Source: Mesocentrotus franciscanus (Eukaryota > Echinodermata > Echinoidea > Camarodonta > Strongylocentrotidae). Taken from it: 64,000 nucleotides of DNA. How positions within the stretch are numbered: the stretch's first letter is position 1; each line of letters starts with the position of its first letter. Position numbers and translations under genes: made by a program. The stretch is taken from the NCBI GenBank assembly GCA_037976565.1, contig CP137668.1, positions 32,040,264-32,104,263 of the forward strand, in the 5' to 3' direction. The notes beneath the pieces are model-generated. The model was not told the DNA's origin and ran no database searches. It saw nothing but the letters and a program-made list of their open reading frames with translations. Of this stretch, positions 1-10,228 are shown piece by piece.

Positions 1-1700
1 CACGTACTCCTAAATAAAAATAGCTGATCATAATTATAACGTAGTACCGAATTTGACCCTATCTGAAATATTCATTCAAATATATAACAATCATGGAAAG
101 ATAAAGGAATAATACAAATGTGATTTAGTAAAATGTCACTGACGAAAAGATGACATAAGAAATGATTGTTTCTCTCTCTGATTGTCTCTTTCTTTGTCTC
201 TCTGTCTCTTTCCCGCTTTCTTTTTCTCTCTCTCTCTCTCTTTTTCTCTCCTGTATTTCTCTCTCTTTCTATCTCTCTCTCCTGCTCGCTTTCTCAGCGC
301 CATTTTACATCTTCATCTCTGGTACCGCTATTTGCTTTTATTCCGAAAGTATTCCTTTCGATCTTGAAATAAATTATTATACCATAACCTCGATATGGAG
401 AAGAAAAACACGGAACGAGCGCCTGATTATAATCGAAATAAGAAGAATATTACTGTACAATAATTATAAAAAGTAAAACTTTCGAATGTAAATCATGATA
501 AAACAATGGAAACTATAGAGGAATCCAGAGCGGGTGGGGGTTGATCGGAAAGACAAAAAGCATATATAGCGGTAATGATAAATAACAATACGCCCAACTT
601 TCTCTCTCTTTTGTTTTCTCAATGTCGTTTTCTATCTTCATCTCTCATAGTGTTTTCTGTTCCGCGATTTTTAATGAGATCGCGTTTCGACGTACTCCTA
701 AATAAAAATAGCTGTTCATAATTATAACCTAAAACCAAATTTGACCCTATCTGAAATATTCATTCAAATATATAACAGTCATGGAAAGATAAAGGAATAA
801 TTAAAATGTGATTTAGTAAAATGTCACAGACGAAAAGATGACATGAGAAATGATTGTTTGTCTCTCTGTATGTCTCTTCTCTCTTCTCTTTCTTACTCGC
901 TTTCTCAGCGCCATTTTCCAACTTCATCTTTGGTACTGTTTTCCGTTCCGCTATTTGCTTTTATTCTGAAAGTATTTATTTCGATCTTGAGATAAATTAT
1001 TATACCATAACCTCGATATGGAGAAGGAAAACACAGAACGAGCGCCTGATGATTTCAAAATGAGAAGAATATTACTGTACAATAATTAAAAACAGTAAAA
1101 CTTTTGAATGTAAATCTCTGTTGCATCAAAATGATATGAAGAAAAAAAGTTTATTATGCTATATTGACGGTACTTATTTACGTCGGACAGATATAAACAA
1201 ACAAAAAGAAAGTAACTTAAAAAAACATCAGAGCTGGGGGGTGATCGGAGAGACAATTATCATAATAATAAATACAGTACAGACTACGTCCAACTTTCTA
1301 TCTCTCCCGCCCCTCTCTCTCTCCCTCTCTCCCACTCTCTGTCTGTCTGTATGTCTGTCTTTCTATCTCTGTCTTTCTGTCAATGTCGTTTTAGCCATTT
1401 GCTTGTATGCCGGCATCATCCCTTCCTTGAGATAAATTATTATAACATATCCCTAATGATGTACACATTATACCTTATATTTATTATAGGGGACGAAAAT
1501 AGAGAACGAGCGGCTGATAATGTCGAAATGAGAAGAATGTTACTGTACACAAATTATAGAAAGTAAAAGTTTTGATTTGGTATGTAAATCTCTGTTGCAT
1601 CAAAATAAAATGATACGTTCATTATATGTTATTGACAGAAATAATATACATCGGACATTATATACTTTAGCACAAAAGGGTTATCTAAAAGAAGGTGGAC
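1..1700. repeat. Tandem repeat block, about 690-bp then 470-bp period
   Basis: A segment starting 'cgtactcctaaataaaaata' at 3 recurs at 691 and can be followed for over 400 bp, including the 'ttgaccctatctgaaatatt' and 'aaaatgtcac' landmarks. A third, partial copy begins near 1,430 and shares the 'gtaaatctctgttgcatc' landmark with copy 2 (near 1,110 and 1,581). Each copy carries a CT-rich tract. No coding potential is credible here; the short open frames are the CT tract read through. Confidence 0.75.
162..300. repeat. CT-rich simple repeat
   Basis: Nearly pure pyrimidine on the plus strand, dominated by tct/ctct. It lies inside the first copy of the tandem block. Confidence 0.85.
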
Positions 1701-2480
1701 AACATTATAAGAGAAAGAATAAAACTTTCTCTTTTATTTATAAAAAGAAATAGCATAACCACCCTACAAAAACAGAAGAAATCTTGAAGAGGGAGACAAG
1801 AAAAAATATAAAAAGGACACAACAGCTAATCTAGATAAAACCAAAAATAGGATTCTAGAGCGGAAGATGATAGGGAAACGTAATAGTTTGTAAGTATTGG
1901 CAAATTTTGACAATTATAGTTTGTAAGTATTGACAAAGTATAAACAAATAAAAATGACAGAGAAATATTTGAACGTATTTTAGACCTATATAGAATATAC
2001 GAAAAGAGTTATGTCTTAGGCCCACCTACAGTTACGTAAGAGTTACGTAAGAGGAACAATGAACGTGGCCGAGGGTCAAGTTCGTTGTCATGGTTATAAA
2101 CTCCAACAATAGAAGAGCGGAGGTAAGGTATTTGGGTGCGTGCCGTCATAAGCTTCTACAGGGCGAGCGCGGATTACGCTGCTCCCAATGAAGTACCAGC
2201 AGTATCAGTATTTGTGTATGGAAAGGTCTCAGCGAAAGTCAATATCTATGGGACAGACACCACGGAGCTGTATACGCTGCTATACGAATTTCTTGTGAGA
2301 GAAAACTTGACATGTTTATGAAAAGTACAAATATAGTGAATAATATGAAAGTACACAAAACAGGAGCAATGGATAATGATAGTATATACTTTGGAAATAC
2401 ACTCAAATCAACTATTTTAGTAAATTAGTGGCAGGGAAAGGCAATTTTAGGCTTGTAAAGACGTCATTTACCTGCCTATT
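1700..2480. other. No gene seen
   Basis: AT-rich sequence without a splice-bounded or conserved reading frame. A 61-residue open frame near 2,136 has no recognisable features. Confidence 0.5.
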
Positions 2481-2482
2481 AT

Positions 2483-2550
2483 GGGAACCTGGTATACCAG
2501 GTTCCCGTCTGTGAGTGCGCTCCACGGGAACCTGGTATAGCAGGTTCCCG
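2483..2550. repeat. Two copies of a 24-bp palindrome
   Basis: Positions 2,483-2,506 form a perfect palindrome (GGGAACCTGGTA and its reverse complement). A second copy at 2,526-2,549 differs at one base of the centre, so it is near-perfect. The copies are 43 bp apart start to start. They could be a tandem binding site or a hairpin remnant of a mobile element. Confidence 0.85.
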
Positions 2551-3011
2551 GAAGGAACGGGTTAAAACTGCTGATTTTACCACGGTTGGTCAAACTCTAA
2601 AGGGTAATGACTGACAATCACAAACCAGTAAGATAACCAAACACAAAATGAAAGTGAAAGAGAAAGAACAATTTAAGCTTTGCAGAAACAAGTTTTCAAA
2701 AGGAATAGTTTTCTCTCTCTAACATGATTTCAAAAACTTAAAAAAACAAAAATTACACGATATCCATGGATTATCACTTATGATCTACCACTTATTGGCA
2801 GATTCCTTACATGAAAATGTCTCCATTATTACACCATATTAACATTTTAGTATCTGATTCGTGGCTGCATTGCACAACATACAAATACTTAATGTTTAAT
2901 CATTTTACATACGGACATGAATATACTTATGCATGATATGCACATCTCTAAACCTTCTAAAAAATCTTTTGTTTTTGTTGTCATATTGTTTTCATTTTGT
3001 TTTTGTATTTA

Positions 3012-3197
3012 GGTGAGAGGCAGTCTTCAGTTGGGTCTTCCAACAGGGCACCAGCAGAATCCAAGCCGGCATCCGTGGCATCCCAGCCTCCACCGCCTGC
3101 CTACGCTGCGGCACCTGCAGAACATACATCCAAGGCTGAGAGCGCACCCTTTACCAATGGAATGGAACTAGCTGCCATGGCATCCCCAGAAAATTAG
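3012..3197 (+). pseudogene. Truncated copy of BBS9 exons 20/21
   Basis: After a splice-acceptor-like 'tgtatttag', the frame starts GERQSS like BBS9 exon 20. It then passes directly into the exon 21 sequence RAPAESKPAS...PPPPAYA...HT.KAESAPFTNG, and ends at a stop after ASPEN. Most of exon 20 and the intervening intron are missing, and the frame does not continue to a last exon. It lies in the left arm in inverted orientation relative to BBS9. Compared with BBS9 exon 21 it has four extra bases (GGAACTAGCTGCC versus GGAACCGCC), which keep the ancestral frame at that point. Confidence 0.85.
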
Positions 3198-3481
3198 GGT
3201 GTGGTTGATGTGAAGGTTTACATTCAATGCACAGTGTATGCATACACGAACTCAAACAAATCAGGGTATCAAGGAATATGATCATGTGGTGGTGGCACTA
3301 GGGCTATATATTAGGGACTTTTAGATTTTACACGACGAGAACGTGGACTGCCACGGTGACATCCTTTTAAGGTAATGTGAGGTCCTTTTAAGGCACTGCC
3401 GGGCCATCTGAACATAAGAGTACGCATAAGAATTATACTTGGGCACGAGACTTGACTTAATTAGCAAATTGTACAATGTCT

Positions 3482-3575
3482 TAACACAACAAAGAGTTCA
3501 AAACATGATGACAATAAAGATTTTGGAGAATAATTAGATTTAAATGGCATAGGAAGGAGCCACCCAATTCTATCG
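3482..3575 (+). pseudogene. Degenerate copy of the BBS9 last exon
   Basis: The sequence 'aacaaagagttcaaaacatg' followed by 'gattttggagaa' matches the region of BBS9 exon 22 that encodes KKSSKHHDNEDFGED. An in-frame TAG replaces the acidic tail. Downstream homology continues into the BBS9 3' UTR, including a conserved 'gtgaataaaggaata' polyadenylation-signal segment near 3,870. Confidence 0.8.
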
Positions 3576-4187
3576 TTATGTAATCCACAAACATTCAGGG
3601 ACTCCACATTTTGTTTTTCACAGGGGTCCGTGAGCATTGGACACTCGTTAGTGTCATGCTCTGCAGGTTACCATCCCCAAAGATCAGTTCGTAGTTAGCT
3701 TTGGTACACATCACCCCCAAATATCCACATATCTTTTACACATGGAGACGTCACACTTTGTGCACTTTAGAATAATCACAGCCAAAGTGATTGAGGTGCT
3801 TCATGAATACCTTTCGTTTATCCTCTTGAGAAGAATACTTCCACCTGTGTATCAGAGAACGTACCGTCAGTGAATAAAGGAATAGTGATTACATAGCCTT
3901 CATGAGCACGAATCCAGTATTCGTCTCGTTGGATTTACGATTTTTGTCCAAATGCCCATACGAATATTGTGTCTACAAACTGGCGTATTATAGGCCTGTT
4001 TTTTTTAATGCTACATGGGTATCGGGGAATGACAAGATGATATTCTGAAAAACTTTAAACTGTGGAGTTCGGACTAGACACAGATCTAAGTAGCATGGAT
4101 AGAAACTAGTTTGATTTTTAATTTTCTAATCCATACTATTCCAATAGGGCCAACTCTAATTTGCTACATTGGTAGCAGGGATGGTAT

Positions 4188-4715
4188 CAGGGGCGGATCC
4201 AGCCAGCGGCAAGGGAGGGGGCCTAAAAAGGGGCCCACTTCGTGCGAAAATTTGAAAATTGTGCCGCCCGATTTTCACCCCATGTTCACCGAAAAATCGT
4301 GCGTTTGCTGCACGATCAGCGCGAGTCCTCCGCGCGATGTCCGTGCGGGGATTGTGCAATGACACCTACGACATGTCTACGGACTACGGGCTTACGATTT
4401 TTCAAATTTGTATAACTTTCTTCGAAACAAAATCGTAGAGGCCGCGGAGCCCGTGAATCCGCACGAAAATCTTACGCCTCCTGCCTCTGTACGGAGGCCG
4501 CACGGAAAAGGGAATACGGGCAGGATACGGGCTCCGTAGACTAATCGCAGGTCAAATGTAATCCAGGCATAAGCGTGCCTTGTCTTACGCGCGTCTAATA
4601 TTGGACCTCTGACTGTGTGGCGCTTATTTTGCGCTTATTTTGAACCATGGGTTATGTAAATGAAGGTTTAAACCATGGGTTAAATTTAAACCTCCTTTGT
4701 GAATTCGTGCCATTG
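4188..4715. mobile_element. Truncated hAT-like MITE plus adjoining unmatched DNA in left arm
   Basis: Begins with CAGGGGCGGATCCAG and about 60 bp nearly identical to the complete element at 6,237-6,532, but no closing CTGGATCCGCC terminus is found. The right arm lacks it: at 18,420 the sequence runs straight through the equivalent of the insertion point. The segment ends near 4,686-4,712 with a half copy of the palindrome arm seen at 32,977-33,030 (AAACCTCCTTTGTGAATTCG). Confidence 0.6.
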
Positions 4716-6236
4716 TGTTTGATTATGTCATCATGGTACAGCAAATTTGTCAGCTCTACCTTTTGTGAAGCCCCATCAAATTAAATCCTGCAGAGGTCAT
4801 TGTTATTTTCATTTTTGAATACGAATGCAAAGCTTTATATTCAAGAGAAAATACAAAGATTGCATGGAGTGAAACTCCTAAAATCGTTGCCCTGAATCTG
4901 AAATAATATAGCCTTTAAAAAATTTAAGGGCTCATGATCTGAGGATCTTAACCTTGTGTTGTGGATTTGCCAAGAATTGTTCAGCAACATTATAGAACAC
5001 AGAGTAATGAAGCATACAATACATTTCATGAACATTATTTTGTTTGACAAAAACCATGCTTCTTGCATTAGATGAAAGTTGAAATATGAAACTTGCTTTT
5101 GCAGTGCAACAATAGGTTCCAGGCTTTATGGAAGTCACGTGAATTCACCTATCTTTCAATTCAATAATTTCTTTAGAAGGAATAAAAAAAAAAAAGAATA
5201 AACAAAGTTGTTTATATACGGAATGAAAGTGAAACCTTTCCTTACTTGGTAATGACGTTTCCTGGCAAGGCCTAATTAGCTTTGTTTGATGAAGTATTTC
5301 TTGGAACAGTGCACTTGATGGGAAGCTTTACGTTAAGTTTTGAAACAATAGATGTATTTGTGTCTCAATTAAAAATAATCATAAATTTAGCTCAAGTAAT
5401 GTTTTCCACAGAGTATGCACATGGAAAGAAGTCAGTTTGCTGTGGTAGATGGATATGATTTAAATTTTCTTTATTTTTGCAAAGGGACCATTTATAGTAC
5501 GTACTTTCCTACGACATTTGCTGGGGAAACTGAATGGTTTCTGTATTAAAGCTGTGGCAGTGGGAGTAGTCATTTGGTCAATTGGTTAAATGAACAAATC
5601 AGTGTCCTACAAATTCAGCAGTATCTTGATATTTACCAAGTAACACTGTTTAACAATATGAATGGTACACCTAAGAGTTTTACCCATGAGGTACTCACAA
5701 CGTCATTATTTTGAGGGGTCCTGCTTTTCAGTGGATCCCTCCATTTCCACAGGTTTATCTTTAAAAACTTTTTTTTAATGTATTATACTGGATATTTATG
5801 TATACTTTCTATTTCATAACTTTAAACCATGTAAAATTTATTATATTATTGAAATATTGAATTGTATATCTGATTTCTTGTCAAAATTACTGTTCTGTTG
5901 GAAATGAAAAATAAAACTGAAACTGAACTGAACGTAGACACTTTCAATACACTCAGAAATGGCACACTCTAATTCTTTTCCCTTAATTTTTGAAAGGTTT
6001 TCTATACATCATACATTTTCCCCTGACCACAGTACAAAAACAGACAGTTATGGCATGATGATTGAGCTGATGAAGAAGGTTATGATTTATTTATTTATTT
6101 ATTTAATTATTTATTATTATTATTGTTGTTTTGATGTCAACTAGAGGTAAATATTGATTTACACACATTCGTTATTGTCTTTATCTTCTACCATTACTGT
6201 AATTGCCACCGTCGTTAAAATATGAGTTGTTCAAAC

Positions 6237-6532
6237 CAGGGGCGGATCCAGCCGGCGGCAAGGGAGGGGGCCGAAAAAGGGGCCCACTTCGTGCGAAAAT
6301 TTGAAAACCGTGCTGGTCGATTTTTTTGCTGAGTAGGGGCGGTTGTGAGCAATTTTATTTTTGTTTGGCCTCAGAAAATTGAAAATTGGAAAATCGTGCC
6401 TCCGAAATTGATTTTTTTAACCACCACCCCCACTTGAGTGCCAGGGGAGGAGGCCCATCCTTTTTTTACAAAAAAGGGTGTTTTTACCTGTTTTTTTCTA
6501 AGGAGGGGCCCGGCCCCCTGGATCCGCCACTG
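6237..6532. mobile_element. Non-autonomous hAT-type MITE with 8-bp target duplication
   Basis: Terminal inverted repeats CAGGGGCGGATCCAG and CTGGATCCGCCACTG are flanked on both sides by the 8-bp direct repeat GTTCAAAC (6,229-6,236 and 6,533-6,540). An 8-bp duplication with CAG...CTG ends is characteristic of the hAT superfamily. The right arm of the inverted duplication has the empty site (near 16,700). No transposase frame lies inside. Confidence 0.88.
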
Positions 6533-6777
6533 GTTCAAACATGGGATTCAATGTATCACACAATGCTCGCTTCTGATTTGATGTGTATGTATCCAGTACT
6601 AAAAGTGTCATAAGCATAATTCAAAACTGTTTGATCAAGATCCTCTATGTATGTTTTTGTATTTGTTTTGATTATTTATTGCTGATCATTTAATATCAGT
6701 ACAAGTGGTTTGTGTCAAAAATAAACTCACTTGTGTGTGTTGTTGAAATATTATCTTAACTACAAGGACAAAACTAA

Positions 6778-6967
6778 GAAAGCCCATTACTGCCACTAAA
6801 AAAAAAATCTTCTTTATTTTTATTTTTTCTGGAAAAAAAAAAGAAATTCTTTGTATTCTGAAGGATTTGGGGTTTTTTTTTCTGGAAAATGTTTTTTTTT
6901 CTCCAGAAAACGACAAAATTTTTGTTTATCTCCAGAATTTTGTTGTTGTTGTTTTCAGGAGGAATTC

Positions 6968-7005
<38 letters not shown>

Positions 7006-7166
7006 GAGAAAAAAATTCCCAGAAAACAAAACAAAAAATCCTCAAAAAACAAAGATTTTTTTTTTGTTCTGGGAAAATCTTTTTTGTTTTGTTTTATGGA
7101 AATTAAAAAAACAAAAACAACCAAACAACCAAACAATTTTTTTTCCAGTGGCAGTACTGGGCTTTC
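6778..7166. mobile_element. MITE-like insertion with inverted ends and internal (TG)n
   Basis: Inverted ends GAAAGCCCATTACTGCCACT and AGTGGCAGTACTGGGCTTTC enclose about 390 bp with repeated 'ttctgga(g)aaaa' motifs and a (TG)n run at about 6,969-6,999. The right arm (16,480-16,500) lacks it. The open frames here are low-complexity artefacts. Confidence 0.75.
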
Positions 7167-7579
7167 GTTAAAAAGAAACAGCAATCTTATCATGAATTAA
7201 GATTCACTCAATTCATTTTAATTTGTGGAATATTGTGATGATAGATGCAGTAGCTTTATGAGTTTATATTTCCTGTGCACTTTACTCATTGCCAACTTCA
7301 TTTTTTTCGTTGACTATTCGTAAAATACTTTTTTTCTTCCGCATTTATTGTGAAACTCATCCTCCTATTCTGTCAGAGCAATAAATAAATGAAATCATAT
7401 ATTAAATTCTTTAGATACTCTGTGTCATTTTTTAAAATTTCCGTCATATATTCATTTATTTCAGTAATTTCTTCAGATTTCATCGTAAATGGATCAAGTG
7501 ATGTGAAACAATTTATGAATAAACTGCCACCTTGCGAAAGTTTGTTTAGGTTTGTTTTATTAAATTAAAAAAAAATGGC

Positions 7580-8150
7580 CGGCTGATGTTTTAGCCTGTA
7601 TCCCTCCAATTTCAAGTCTCTTCTAGTAAGTCTTGACTCTCTTGCAGGTCTGTGGTCTTGATCTGTCTTGAGGCCTGTATTTTATCAATGAAACTCATTG
7701 AGTAAGTTTGTAGAGTTAAGTCGAAACTATATTTGGCCAGCTAATGGCAAGCTCGCATCTCTTAGAGCAGGATGATTCTCAGATTTCTATTCTGTTGTCG
7801 TAAGTCGATCTTAACTCTCTTGTAGGTCTAAGATCTTGATTTCCTTAAGGCCTGCCATGTAGCTAACAGAGCGCATGGCTCCTGCATGTAGGTCTGAAGT
7901 ATTGAACAATACTATCTTGAGCTGTCTTGAGGCCTGTCTTTCATCTATCAAAGTGCGTGGCCCCTGCAAGCTTGTGGAGACTAGTTGAAACTATCTTAGG
8001 CTCTCTTGTAGGTTTAAGGTCTTGATCTGTCTAGAAGCTTGTCATGCATCTAACAGAGTGCATTGTGTCTTCCTCAAGTTTGTGGAGATGAGTTGAAAGC
8101 ATGTGTCCAGTCGATGTTTAGCCTACATTCCTCAAAGCATGTTGATTCTC
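7580..8150. repeat. Imperfect tandem repeats in left arm
   Basis: The phrase 'ggtct(a/g)aggtcttgatctgtcttgaggcctg' followed by 'agtttgtggaga...gttgaaac' recurs about four times. The same family lies inverted in the right arm at 15,060-15,440. Confidence 0.7.
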
Positions 8151-8308
8151 CGATCTTCTAAAAAGTCTTGAAAATCCAGGAAGTAACCGGTCTTGGTGTT
8201 TTGGAGTCTAGAGACCCCATTCTCACTCACTCCCTGAACTGATCTACATGTAGACTAGACCGATCCACTGGATCGTTCCAGAGGTACGGTTCGTTTATGT
8301 TTACACTT

Positions 8309-8415
8309 AACGAGCTAGACCGATCTTGTTGCTATGGTAGCGCGAACGAGCTAGACCGCTCATGCTGCTATGGTAGCGCGAACGAGCTAGACCGCTCCTG
8401 TTCCTGTGGTAGCAA
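8309..8415. repeat. 36-bp tandem repeat, three copies
   Basis: The unit 'aacgagctagaccg...tgctatggtagcgcg' occurs three times. The period is a multiple of three, so the plus strand can be read as repeated NELDRSCCYGSA, but no splice or conservation evidence supports coding. Confidence 0.8.
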
Positions 8416-8639
8416 AGGTCAGCGGGTAAAATGTTTCGCGCGGAACTTTAAACCGAATATAGTGCCTCATCTTCTGCTATATTTAGTTATTTTTTATCAT
8501 TCTATCATTTTGTCTTTCTTTCTTATGTTATTCTTTTTTTTCTTCATGCTTTCATCTTCTTTTCTATCTATGAATTTTCTATCATTTATCATTTTCACTT
8601 TCTGTTTTTTTCTTTATGGTAGTCTTTGTTTTTCCTTCA

Positions 8640-8764
8640 TTCACTTCTTTTGTTTCCTGATCGCATACCGGAGAAAGTCTCTCATCCTTGGTCGCATTCT
8701 CCACCTTGACCACGTACTCGACTTTACCTACCAGGTCGTAAGCTGATCTCATCTTTACAAGTGC
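8640..8764 (-). pseudogene. Frameshifted copy of alternative last exon 6B
   Basis: After an acceptor-like 'tatttactcag', the reading is ALVKMRSAYDLVGKVEYVVKVENATKDE, matching exon 6B at 13,302. A one-base change in 'gagagactttctcc' shifts the frame just before the FLRYAIRTSW segment, and homology is lost near 8,657. Confidence 0.8.
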
Positions 8765-8807
8765 CTGAGTAAATAAGTATTTTTCCTTCCTTCTCCATCT
8801 CCTTGAT

Positions 8808-8978
8808 TTACTCATCATCCACTTCAGGTACGAGACTCGTATCCCATCCCATCTTCTTCATCCACGATGTCCTGATCGCATACCGGAGAAAACTCTCATC
8901 CTAGGTCGCATTCTCCACCTTAACCACGTACTCGATTTCATCCACTAGGTCGTTATAAGTTCGAGCTACTCTAACCAC
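8808..8978 (-). pseudogene. Copy of last exon 6A with premature stop
   Basis: Same 171-nt length and acceptor as exon 6A (12,699-12,869), read on the opposite strand. The codon after VENAT is TAG where the right-arm copy has AAG, so a spliced product would end early. It sits only 43 bp from the 6B copy, against 432 bp in the right arm. Confidence 0.85.
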
Positions 8979-9339
8979 CTGGATGATAATGTTGATTAAT
9001 CACAAAATTATAAGGTAATTAATAGAGTGACATTATCAAATATTTTTATCTTCTCGTCATTTTCTGCTTTAATACTATCTCAATCGCTTTTCCTCTTCGA
9101 AAAAGGGCTTATATTTAATAACGAGAAGGAAAAGGGAGACAGAGCAGAAGAAGAAGAATAAAAAGAAGAAAATGGTGTAGACGAAGAAGAAGAAGAAGAA
9201 GAAGATGAAAAGAGGGAAGAGCGTTAATAATCGATAAGAACAACATGAAGAAAAAACACATGAAGTAGAACAACATGATACAGAACATCGTGAAGAAGAA
9301 AACAAAAACCCAAACAACAAAACAAAAACAACAACAAAC

Positions 9340-9418
9340 TAAGTAGAAGCGACATGCTCCTCAACATTGGCGATCCACTCCCTGATGTCGGCCTGGTCAT
9401 CATCTTCCTTGTCTTCAC
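9340..9418 (-). pseudogene. Fragment of exon 5 at left-arm edge
   Basis: Encodes EDKEDDDQADIREWIANVEE, nearly identical to the end of exon 5 of the acidic-protein gene, then diverges and stops. The left arm's homology begins here, so the duplication breakpoint lies inside this exon. Confidence 0.8.
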
Positions 9419-9559
9419 TACAAAGGTCCATTTTCCTATGCTTTGCGTATCTTATAGTTTTCACAAACAGTAAGACTGACGAAGGATGCGCGATGGGTCA
9501 GTAGTAGAGCAGTGGTCTCGTAATGGGGCTTTCACATAATTGTATTTAACTGCCTGCTT

Positions 9560-9672
9560 GCGGGCAACTTAATGATCGAGGGAGAGAGAGAGTGGGAGGA
9601 AGTGAGTGAGTGAAGGAGGGAGGGAGGGAGGGAGGAAGAGAGAGAGAGAGAGAAAGAGAAAGAAAGAAAGTA
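9560..9672. repeat. GA-rich simple repeat
   Basis: Purine tract (gagagaga, gaggaggga) close to the breakpoint between the left arm and the unique centre. Confidence 0.8.
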
Positions 9673-10228
9673 CTGGGGTTGGGCCAGTAAAAAATTAAAC
9701 AACAAATCATCCTCTCATTTCATTACATTCACTCCGTAAGAATTTCCCCCTCATTTCTGAAAGACGATTTAAGCGACAAAAAAATGAAGTACTACACCTT
9801 ATTATGAACTGGCGCACCCCTCTCATGTTCAGAAAGTTAAGAGATTTGAAATGTAATAGGTCGAATTACATGGATATCAAATCATCGAGAAAATTCGGAT
9901 ACACAAGTTTGAATAATGATGTAATTTTCATACTACTTCATCATTGTCATTCTCTACTTTTTTGTCAAGTTATAAAATCGACAAGGGAGATCATTCGAAA
10001 CAGTTTGGAAGTGACGTCAATTTAAGTGAACTCTCCGCACCTGAAAACTATCATTGTTGACGTCATTAGTTACGCGCATCACCCTAGGCACAGTACGCAT
10101 GCGCGTAGCACCCTGAAACCCTCCCCATAGACTTGACTACAGTAAACAGTCATTTCTATGCTTTTTCTAGATTGAGCATACGTCTTTTCTTAGACATTTC
10201 TTTAATTCATTGGCGATATTACACCGAC
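9672..10228. other. Upstream region of the acidic-protein gene
   Basis: No gene seen. It contains 'tgacgtcaa' and 'tgacgtcat' (CRE-like) near 10,011 and 10,057, within 220 bp upstream of the proposed start codon. A promoter here is possible but not proven. Confidence 0.4.

Larger units (their letters stand above)
2800..9420. repeat. Left arm of a large inverted duplication
   Basis: Read in reverse complement, this arm aligns in order with about 12,180-21,300. Landmarks: 2,820-2,900 with 21,210-21,290; 3,012-3,197 with BBS9 exon 21; 3,482-3,620 with BBS9 exon 22 and its 3' UTR; 4,720-5,950 with 16,850-18,060; 6,540-6,770 with 16,490-16,720; 7,200-7,500 with 15,480-16,470; 7,580-8,200 with 14,965-15,440; 8,808-8,978 with exon 6A at 12,699-12,869; 9,340-9,418 with the end of exon 5. 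The arms are clearly diverged and carry private insertions. Confidence 0.88.

Noticed and set aside
6774..7200. Several open frames of 79-139 codons
   Set aside because: Low-complexity translations of a MITE with (TG)n and poly-T/A runs.
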